DNA of 5,787 bases from an uncultured Eubacteriales bacterium (GTDB taxonomy: Bacteria > Bacillota > Clostridia > Oscillospirales > CAG-272), in the NCBI GenBank assembly GCA_958352145.1, contig CATWNM010000060.1:1-5787 (forward strand), given 5' to 3'. Each line of letters opens with the position of its first letter. Within the stretch, counting starts at the first letter, position 1. Both the position numbers and the translations under genes were made by a program. The notes under the pieces were generated by a model. It did no database searches and was not told the origin of the DNA. It was given only the letters and a program-made list of their open reading frames with translations. This document shows, in pieces, positions 1 to 4,973 of the stretch.

Positions 1-462
1 TTTCAGTCTGGCGGTATCTAGCACAGTTCCTGATCCGATGACCTTCGAGGGGGCGAATCCGGAAAGCTTTAAAGTGATATACGTTAAAACGTCAACCGGA
101 TTTGAAACCAGCAGCAGGATCGCTTCGGTGTTCGTATTTCGAATTCCGCTTAATATGGAATTTAAAATCTTTACATTTTTTTGTAAAAGATCCAAACGGG
201 TTTCGCCTGGCGCCTGACCGGCGCCGGCGGCAATAATAATGATACCGCATTCTCTAAGATCGCTGTAATCACCTGCGTAAATTTTCATGGGGGACAGGAA
301 GGGAAGTGCATGATTCAAATCCATCGCTTCTCCTTCTGCCTTCTTTCGGTTGGCGTCGATCAATACCATTTCTGATAAAAGGCCGCTGTTCATTAAGGTA
401 AACGCGCATGTTGCGCCCACGTTTCCGCAGCCGATAATGCTGCATTTTTGCATGTTCAACAT
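1..462 (-). CDS. ldh: L-lactate dehydrogenase, N-terminal 154 residues (3' end outside window)
   Basis: Cytoplasmic enzyme that interconverts pyruvate and L-lactate with NADH/NAD+, regenerating NAD+ in fermentation. The visible part is the NAD-binding Rossmann domain and the start of the catalytic half. It has the nucleotide loop GCGNVG (residues 11-16) and the Asp that binds the adenosine ribose in LIDAN (D37). The substrate loop GQAPGETR carries Q83, equivalent to Gln102 of classical LDH; malate dehydrogenases have Arg there. It also has R89 (Arg109), SNPVD (residues 120-124; N121 = Asn140) and LDTAR (D149 = Asp168, R152 = Arg171). The catalytic His195 lies beyond the left edge. The ATG at 462-460 is chosen because AAAGGAG (475-469) lies 6 nt upstream; an ATG three codons in (453-451) is less well placed. 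The gene faces away from everything else and has its own promoter. L-2-hydroxyisocaproate dehydrogenase is a less likely alternative. Integrity of the rest cannot be judged. Confidence 0.93.
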   Translation of the reverse strand, partial: MLNMQKCSIIGCGNVGATCAFTLMNSGLLSEMVLIDANRKKAEGEAMDLNHALPFLSPMKIYAGDYSDLRECGIIIIAAGAGQAPGETRLDLLQKNVKILNSILSGIRNTNTEAILLLVSNPVDVLTYITLKLSGFAPSKVIGSGTVLDTARLK

Positions 463-513
463 AAAAAACTCCTTTGCTTTTATATATAAGGAGTATTTCC
501 GCCGGTTCTTTAA

Positions 514-542
514 ATTATCAAAACCAGCTTCTGGCGTTTCAA
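514..542 (-). promoter_or_regulatory. SigA-type promoter of ldh
   Basis: On the minus strand, TTGAAA (542-537) and GATAAT (519-514) are separated by exactly 17 nt. This predicts a start near 507 and a leader of about 45 nt before the ldh ATG. The spacer contains a short inverted repeat, CCAG-CTT-CTGG (524-534), where a repressor could sit; this is inference. I see no Rex-like or CcpA (cre) operator that fits its consensus. Confidence 0.75.
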
Positions 543-579
543 ACGGCATTTTCCGTTGTTGATTTCGACTGAGGTACGG

Positions 580-596
580 AAAATTTTTGAAAATTT
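580..596 (+). promoter_or_regulatory. candidate UP element of the tRNA-Leu promoter
   Basis: Two A/T tracts, AAAATTTTT (580-588) and AAAATTT (590-596), begin 10 bp apart. They lie about 47-63 bp upstream of the predicted tRNA start. This is the position and composition at which the RNA polymerase alpha C-terminal domains bind UP elements of stable-RNA promoters. The tracts are seen; the function is inferred. Confidence 0.45.
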
Positions 597-607
597 CTCA
601 TGATATA

Positions 608-636
608 TTGATTTTTTAAATGAACCGTGATATAAT
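608..636 (+). promoter_or_regulatory. strong extended -10 promoter of tRNA-Leu
   Basis: TTGATT (608-613), a 17-nt spacer, then the perfect -10 box TATAAT (631-636), preceded by TG at 628-629 (extended -10, TGATATAAT). The predicted start is near 643, only about 4 nt before the tRNA, so RNase P would remove a very short leader. Confidence 0.85.
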
Positions 637-646
637 AACGAGGCGT

Positions 647-733
647 GCCGGAATGATGGAATTGGCAGACGTGCTGGACTCAAAATCCAGTGGTAGCGAT
701 ACCGTGCGGGTTCGACCCCCGCTTCCGGCACCA
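647..733 (+). tRNA. tRNA-Leu, anticodon CAA (reads UUG)
   Basis: An 87-nt class II tRNA including the encoded CCA. The acceptor stem GCCGGAA (647-653) pairs with TTCCGGC (723-729), followed by discriminator A730 and CCA (731-733). The anticodon stem CTGGA/TCCAG (674-678/686-690) encloses a 7-nt loop with anticodon CAA at 681-683. The long variable arm, GGTA-GCGA-TACC (692-703), is the leucine/serine class hallmark. The D region contains TTGGCAGAC. The T stem GCGGG/CCCGC (706-710/718-722) encloses TTCGACC. A73 and the overall match to bacterial tRNA-Leu support leucine. The gene stands alone between its own promoter and terminator. Confidence 0.97.
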
Positions 734-737
734 AAAG

Positions 738-774
738 AAAACGACGATTTTCGGCAGGAAATTGTCGTTTTTTT
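738..774 (+). terminator. intrinsic terminator of tRNA-Leu
   Basis: A 13-bp stem (738-750 with 759-771, one G-U pair) closes an 8-nt loop (751-758) and ends in a run of seven T (768-774). It begins 4 nt after the tRNA CCA end. The opposite strand also leaves the stem into a T-rich stretch, so it could act in both directions, though nothing transcribed leftward is seen to its right. Confidence 0.88.
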
Positions 775-930
775 GTGCAACGCATATTTAAAGCAAAAAA
801 TGCACACAAACGGAGCACAATGCAAGGAGTATTGATTTTATTGTGAAATTGATTCCCTGATATGCCGTATATAACGCTTGAGCGATACGATTCCGGTTTC
901 AAATAAAAAACGGAAAGTATCTATATTATA

Positions 931-959
931 TTGAAAAAAACAAAAATTTGGTGTATAAT
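931..959 (+). promoter_or_regulatory. SigA-type promoter of the MBL-gltX-glnS operon
   Basis: TTGAAA (931-936), a 17-nt A-rich spacer, then a perfect TATAAT (954-959). The predicted start is near 966, giving a leader of about 28 nt before the ATG at 994. That is too short for a T-box or other riboswitch, so no tRNA-sensing leader is visible in front of the two synthetase genes. Confidence 0.85.
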
Positions 960-983
960 ATTTTAAACATTTTCAAAGGCTTT

Positions 984-989
984 GAGGTG
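984..989 (+). promoter_or_regulatory. ribosome binding site that fixes the MBL gene start
   Basis: GAGGTG lies 4 nt before ATG 994 (6 nt if counted from GAGG). An in-frame TTG at 982 would start upstream of this site and swallow it, so ATG 994 is preferred. Confidence 0.75.
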
Positions 990-993
990 CTTT

Positions 994-1617
994 ATGCGCG
1001 TAATACCACTGGAGGCGGCGGGATATGCCGCAAATTCCTATTTAATTGCGGATGACGGCAGCAAGACCTTTGCCGTCGTAGATCCGAGCACGGAGCCGTC
1101 GGCGGCTCAGGATTTGCTTGCGGCTAGCTATAAACTAAAATATGTGCTTTTGACGCACGGTCATTTTGACCATATATTATTTTTGGACGAATGGCGTGAA
1201 GTGGATTCTGACGTTAAAGTATGCCTGCATGCGGGAGACGCAGATTTTTTAGAGGATCCTTCCAAAAGTCTATATCTGCAGTTTTTTGCGCAGGATGTTC
1301 GTCATGCGCCTGCGGATATTTTGCTGCATGATGGGGACAGACTGTATCTTGGCGGTAGTGAAATTCGCGTGCTGAGCACGCCGGGTCATACCAAAGGCAG
1401 CGTATGCTATTTATTTGATCATGTTATGATCAGCGGAGATACGCTTTTTGCGGGCGGAGTCGGACGAACCGACCTGTATGGATCAAGCCCTGCGGATATG
1501 GCGGAGAGCATTGAAAAGCTCAGCGCCATCAAAGAGGATTATACCGTTTATCCGGGACATTATGAGCCTACGACTTTGCTGTATGAAAAGCAGCATGGCG
1601 GATATTTACACGACTAA
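994..1617 (+). CDS. MBL-fold metallo-hydrolase, glyoxalase II-like
   Basis: Probable soluble cytoplasmic hydrolase of 207 residues in the metallo-beta-lactamase superfamily, closest in pattern to the small glyoxalase II-like (hydroxyacylglutathione hydrolase/YcbL) group. The full dinuclear metal site is visible: THGHFDH (H55, H57, D59, H60), GHTKGS (H132), SGDTLF (D149) and the final PGH (H189). The segment GGVGRTDL (154-161) after D149 is typical of this group. There is no signal peptide and no C-terminal substrate-binding domain like that of classical glyoxalase II (about 250 residues), so the substrate cannot be named; a thioester is a reasonable guess. It is the first gene after the promoter and ends 16 nt before gltX. 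ATG 994 is chosen from its ribosome binding site. All ligands are present, so it should be active. Confidence 0.9.
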   Translation: MRVIPLEAAGYAANSYLIADDGSKTFAVVDPSTEPSAAQDLLAASYKLKYVLLTHGHFDHILFLDEWREVDSDVKVCLHAGDADFLEDPSKSLYLQFFAQDVRHAPADILLHDGDRLYLGGSEIRVLSTPGHTKGSVCYLFDHVMISGDTLFAGGVGRTDLYGSSPADMAESIEKLSAIKEDYTVYPGHYEPTTLLYEKQHGGYLHD

Positions 1618-1633
1618 CGGAGAGACTACAATT

Positions 1634-3277
1634 ATGAATTTGCATCTTTTAGCGGAACGACTATTTCCAGATATTCATGCGACGCCGGCGGATATGGAAG
1701 AGCGGTTTCCGCCGCGGCAGCTTCCAGAAGAGGCGGTTGTTACCAGAATGGCCCCGAGTCCGACTGGATTCGTTCATCTCGGAAATCTTGTTCAAGGACT
1801 TACGGCTGAGCGCCTTGCGCATCAGTCGGGCGGCGTGCTGTTTTTGCGGATAGAAGATACGGACAGCAAGCGGGAGGTACCCGGCGCTGTGGAAACGTTG
1901 ATTTCTTCCCTTGCATATTATGATATTCGTTTTGACGAGGGTGCTGCGGTAGATGGCGATATTGGCTTTTACGGTCCTTACCGCCAGCGGCAGCGCAAAG
2001 AGATTTACCACGTATATGCGAAAAAGCTTGTAGAAGAGGGAAAGGCCTATCCCTGTTTTTGTTCGGAGGAAGAGCTTGCGGCAATCCATGCCGAGCAGGA
2101 AGCGGAAAAAACGAATTTTGGCTATTACGGAAGATGGGCGCGGTATCGCGATGCTTCTTTTGAGACGATTTGCGAAAAGCTGGACGCGGGCGTGCCGTGG
2201 GTTTTGCGTTTTCGTTCTGACGGCAGTATTGCCAACAAGATTCGGTTTACTGATTTAATCAAAGGAACGCTTGAACTGACTGAAAATGACATCGATCATG
2301 TTCTGTTGAAATCGGATGGGATACCGACCTATCATTTTGCACACGCGGTAGACGATCATTTGATGCACACTACGCATGTTGTGCGCGGTGACGAATGGCT
2401 CCCCTCACTGCCGTTTCACCTTCAGCTTTTTTCGGCTTTAGGATGGAAACCGCCGAAATATTTGCACATCGGTCCGCTTATGAAAATGGACGGCGCGTCC
2501 AAGCGCAAACTCTCCAAGCGCAAAGACCCTGAACTTGCGCTGTCGTTCTATCAGAAGCTTGGATATCCTGCCGAGGCGGTGTATGAGTACCTGCTCACAG
2601 TGCTCAATTCCAATTATGAAGATTGGCGCCGCGCCAATCCAACAGCAGACGCAGAGACGTTTAAATTTTCATATAAGAAGATGAATCCTGCGGGTTCGCT
2701 GTTCGATGCGGACAAGCTTCGCGACGTGTCCAAAGAGGTCATTTCCCGCATGAGCGCAGAACGCGTTTTTTCCCTGGCCAAAGAATGGGCGGGGATATAT
2801 GATCCGGATTTTTATGAAAAACTCACGGTCGATCCCGCTTATGCCATTGCGATTTTGGCAATCGGGCGCGGCGGGAAAAAGCCGCGCAAAGACTTGGCTG
2901 TTTTCAGTGAATTAAAAGAATATATGGCTTTTTTCTACGACGGTTATTTTTGCATGGAAGCCGATATGCCTGCCTTTTCGCCTGCGGATATGCGAGGAAT
3001 TCTGACTGACTATGCGCGGATGTATACAGAAGCCGACGATCAGGACGCGTGGTTTGAGAAAATCCGGTCGCTCAGCGAAAAATATGGTTTTTGTTCGGAT
3101 ACGAAACTGTATAAAACCAACCCCGGCGCTTATAAGGGACATGTCGGCGATGTCAGTATGATTTTGCGTGTGGCCGTAACCGGTCGCAGAAATTCTCCGG
3201 ATATGTTTGAAGTCATGCGGATCCTTGGACGGGAGCGGGTTGCTGCGCGTCTGGCCGATGCGGAAAAAAAGATTTAA
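1634..3277 (+). CDS. gltX: glutamate--tRNA ligase (long clostridial type)
   Basis: Class I aminoacyl-tRNA synthetase of 547 residues that activates glutamate with ATP and loads tRNA-Glu in the cytoplasm. The Rossmann catalytic domain holds APSPTGFVHLGN (40-51, HIGH motif HLGN), LRIEDTD (71-77), SDGIPTYHFAHAVDD (227-241), HVVRGDEW (248-255) and the KMSKS loop KLSKR (292-296). The rest is a helical anticodon-binding region. It is longer than the usual bacterial enzyme of about 470 residues. About 37 residues precede the catalytic core, and the anticodon-binding part is also longer. CFC (141-143) is half of the zinc site of E. coli GluRS, but the later Cys/His pair is absent (GRWARYRD, 166-173), so zinc is probably not bound. 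ATG 1634 follows GGAGAG (1619-1624) by 9 nt; the open frame reaches back to 1448 but only inside the MBL gene. The stop codon forms part of the glnS ribosome binding site. Whether it discriminates against tRNA-Gln cannot be read directly. Confidence 0.96.
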   Translation: MNLHLLAERLFPDIHATPADMEERFPPRQLPEEAVVTRMAPSPTGFVHLGNLVQGLTAERLAHQSGGVLFLRIEDTDSKREVPGAVETLISSLAYYDIRFDEGAAVDGDIGFYGPYRQRQRKEIYHVYAKKLVEEGKAYPCFCSEEELAAIHAEQEAEKTNFGYYGRWARYRDASFETICEKLDAGVPWVLRFRSDGSIANKIRFTDLIKGTLELTENDIDHVLLKSDGIPTYHFAHAVDDHLMHTTHVVRGDEWLPSLPFHLQLFSALGWKPPKYLHIGPLMKMDGASKRKLSKRKDPELALSFYQKLGYPAEAVYEYLLTVLNSNYEDWRRANPTADAETFKFSYKKMNPAGSLFDADKLRDVSKEVISRMSAERVFSLAKEWAGIYDPDFYEKLTVDPAYAIAILAIGRGGKKPRKDLAVFSELKEYMAFFYDGYFCMEADMPAFSPADMRGILTDYARMYTEADDQDAWFEKIRSLSEKYGFCSDTKLYKTNPGAYKGHVGDVSMILRVAVTGRRNSPDMFEVMRILGRERVAARLADAEKKI

Positions 3278-3281
3278 GGAG
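3275..3281 (+). promoter_or_regulatory. glnS ribosome binding site overlapping the gltX stop codon
   Basis: TAAGGAG contains the gltX stop TAA (3275-3277) and a full AAGGAG core (3276-3281). The first ATG in the glnS frame after it is at 3294, 12 nt away, which is longer than usual. Ribosomes ending gltX would finish on this site, so translational coupling is plausible. Confidence 0.7.
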
Positions 3282-3293
3282 CCTATTCTCTGT

Positions 3294-4955
3294 ATGGAAG
3301 AAGTTAAATCCAATTTTATTGATGAGATTATTGAAGCGGATCTTGCCGCTGATCCGAAACTGCGCGTGCACACGCGTTTTCCTCCGGAGCCGAACGGCTA
3401 TCTGCATATCGGTAGCGCGAAAGCGATCTGGATCAATTCCACTGCAGCAAAAAAGCATGGCGGTCTGTTTAATCTGCGCTATGATGATACCAATCCTGCA
3501 AAAGAGGATAACGAATATGTAGAGTCCATCTATGAAGATCTAAAATGGCTCGGCGCGGAGCCAACCGGCGGCGTTTATTATGGTTCGGATTATTTTGATC
3601 AGTGTTATGCCAATGCGGTGAAACTGATCCGCGACGGAAAAGCGTATGTCTGCGATCTTTCTGCAGAGGAGATGCGGACGTACCGCGGCACATTGACCGA
3701 GCCGGGAAAAAACAGTCCATGGCGGGATCGCAGTCCGGAGGAAAATCTTAATCTGTTTGAGCGTATGAAAAACGGCGAGTTTGCAGACGGTACGCATACG
3801 CTGCGTGCGAAGATCGATATGGCTTCTCCGAATATGAATTTGCGCGACCCGGCCATTTACCGCATTTTGCATACGCCGCACCACAGGCAGGGAAATAAAT
3901 GGTGCATTTACCCGCTCTATGATTTTGCGCATCCGATACAGGACGCAATTGAGGGTATCACGCATTCACTCTGTTCGCTGGAATTTGAAAACCATCGTCC
4001 GCTGTATGAGTGGGTCGTGAATAATATTGGAATTGAGGTCAAGCCGAAGCAGAGAGAGTTTGCCAGATTGAATGTGACCTATACGGTCATGAGCAAGCGC
4101 TATCTCAGACAGCTTGTGGAGACTGGCCTTGTGGACGGCTGGGATGATCCGCGTATGCCGACGCTTTGCGGTTTGCGCAGAAGAGGCTTTACGCCGGCGT
4201 CTATTTTTGATTTTGTGGAGCGTGCGGGGGTGGCAAAAGCCTACAGTTTAGTTGATATTGAGCTTTTGGAGCACTGTATCCGCGAGGAACTGAACGGCAC
4301 CGTGCTGCGCAGGGTTGCCGTACTGGAACCGGTACGGGTTGTGATCACAAATTATCCGGAGGATCGGATTGAATATTTTGAGCTTCCCAACAACCCGAAC
4401 GACGAGCAGGCCGGAAAGCGCAAGGTGCCTTTTACAAGAGAATTGTATATAGACCGCAGCGACTTTGAGGAAGTGCCGCCGCCGAAATTTTTCCGAATGA
4501 AGCCGGGCGGCGAGGTCAGGCTGATGGGCGCATATATTGTGCGTTGTGAGGAAGTCGTGAAAAATGAAGACGGCAGCATTGCGGAGCTTCGCTGTACCGC
4601 GGATCTTGAGACCGGCGCAGGTATGCCGCAGGACGGACGTAAGATCAAGGGAACGATTCACTGGCTCTCTGCAAAATTTGCAAAAAACGCTGACATTATG
4701 CTGTACGACCGCTTGTTTACGATCGAAAATGTTGCGGATATTCCTGAGGATCAGACATATAATGATTATCTGAATCCTGATTCATTGAAAAAGCTGACAG
4801 ACTGCAAGATCGAGGAGACGCTGTGCGGTGCGGCGCCCGGAACACGTTTTCAGTTTGTGCGGTGCGGATATTTTGTAAAGGATACCAAGTACGAAAATAC
4901 CTTTAACCGGATCGTTGGACTTAAAGACAGTTATCCCAAAAAACAAAATATATAA
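3294..4955 (+). CDS. glnS: glutamine--tRNA ligase
   Basis: Class I synthetase of 553 residues, close to the 554 of E. coli GlnRS, that charges tRNA-Gln with glutamine. Motifs in order: TRFPPEPNGYLHIGSAKA (27-44, HIGH motif HIGS), LRYDDTNP (61-68), the YPLYDFAHPIQDAIEGITHSL region (206-226), SLEFENHRPLYEW (228-240) and the KMSKS loop VMSKR (265-269). DDPRMPTL (284-291) and GLRRRGFTP (293-301) follow. The C-terminal half is the two beta-barrel anticodon-binding domains specific to GlnRS, with KGTIHWLSA (452-460) and NPDSL (494-498), which separates it from bacterial GluRS. There is no N-terminal YqeY-like extension and no truncation. ATG 3294 is the first ATG after the ribosome binding site; the open frame upstream of it lies within gltX. 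It follows gltX by 16 nt in the same operon. Many Firmicutes lack GlnRS and rely on GatCAB, so this gene suggests an ancestral acquisition of GlnRS, an inference from known distribution. Confidence 0.96.
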   Translation: MEEVKSNFIDEIIEADLAADPKLRVHTRFPPEPNGYLHIGSAKAIWINSTAAKKHGGLFNLRYDDTNPAKEDNEYVESIYEDLKWLGAEPTGGVYYGSDYFDQCYANAVKLIRDGKAYVCDLSAEEMRTYRGTLTEPGKNSPWRDRSPEENLNLFERMKNGEFADGTHTLRAKIDMASPNMNLRDPAIYRILHTPHHRQGNKWCIYPLYDFAHPIQDAIEGITHSLCSLEFENHRPLYEWVVNNIGIEVKPKQREFARLNVTYTVMSKRYLRQLVETGLVDGWDDPRMPTLCGLRRRGFTPASIFDFVERAGVAKAYSLVDIELLEHCIREELNGTVLRRVAVLEPVRVVITNYPEDRIEYFELPNNPNDEQAGKRKVPFTRELYIDRSDFEEVPPPKFFRMKPGGEVRLMGAYIVRCEEVVKNEDGSIAELRCTADLETGAGMPQDGRKIKGTIHWLSAKFAKNADIMLYDRLFTIENVADIPEDQTYNDYLNPDSLKKLTDCKIEETLCGAAPGTRFQFVRCGYFVKDTKYENTFNRIVGLKDSYPKKQNI

Positions 4956-4973
4956 ATATTTTTGGAGGTTTGT

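Noticed and set aside
534..546. CcpA cre-like site overlapping the ldh -35 (TTGAAACG on the minus strand)
   Set aside because: The spacing between AA and CG is one base short of the cre consensus.
350..562. Plus-strand open frame of 70 codons
   Set aside because: It lies opposite the ldh start and promoter, has no ribosome binding site and no recognisable protein; the minus-strand LDH reading is certain.
510..902. Overlapping open frames on both strands across the tRNA (510-902 minus, 616-825 minus, 620-835 plus)
   Set aside because: They run through a tRNA, its promoter and its terminator, and their products are translations of tRNA sequence.
820..906. AAGGAG at 824-829 and tiny frames at 820-846 (8 codons) and 862-906 (14 codons)
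   Set aside because: The ribosome-binding-like site is followed only by frames that stop after a few codons, and the 14-codon frame has no binding site. Possibly remnants of a lost gene, but no gene can be supported.
891..915. Hairpin TTCCG...CGGAA with a bulge
   Set aside because: Only 5 GC-bearing pairs plus 3 A-T pairs and no T-run on either strand, so not a terminator.
775..930. Search for a T-box or riboswitch leader before the synthetase operon
   Set aside because: The promoter at 931-959 leaves only about 28 nt of leader, and no T-box-like sequence was seen upstream.
982..993. TTG 982 as the start of the MBL gene
   Set aside because: It overlaps the GAGGTG ribosome binding site that serves ATG 994.
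1448..1633. Upstream extension of the gltX frame
   Set aside because: It lies inside the MBL coding region; ATG 1634 has a proper ribosome binding site and the protein aligns from there.
3207..3293. Upstream extension of the glnS frame
   Set aside because: It overlaps the gltX C-terminus; ATG 3294 follows AAGGAG and gives the usual GlnRS length.
1661..4661. Long minus-strand open frames opposite gltX and glnS
   Set aside because: They are antisense shadows of well-identified synthetase genes, with no recognisable product.
4936..4965. Inverted repeats CCAAAAA/TTTTTGG and AAAATAT/ATATTTT around the glnS end
   Set aside because: Nearly all A-T pairs, weak, and mutually exclusive; not a terminator. 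A temperature-sensitive mask on the next ribosome binding site is conceivable but unsupported.
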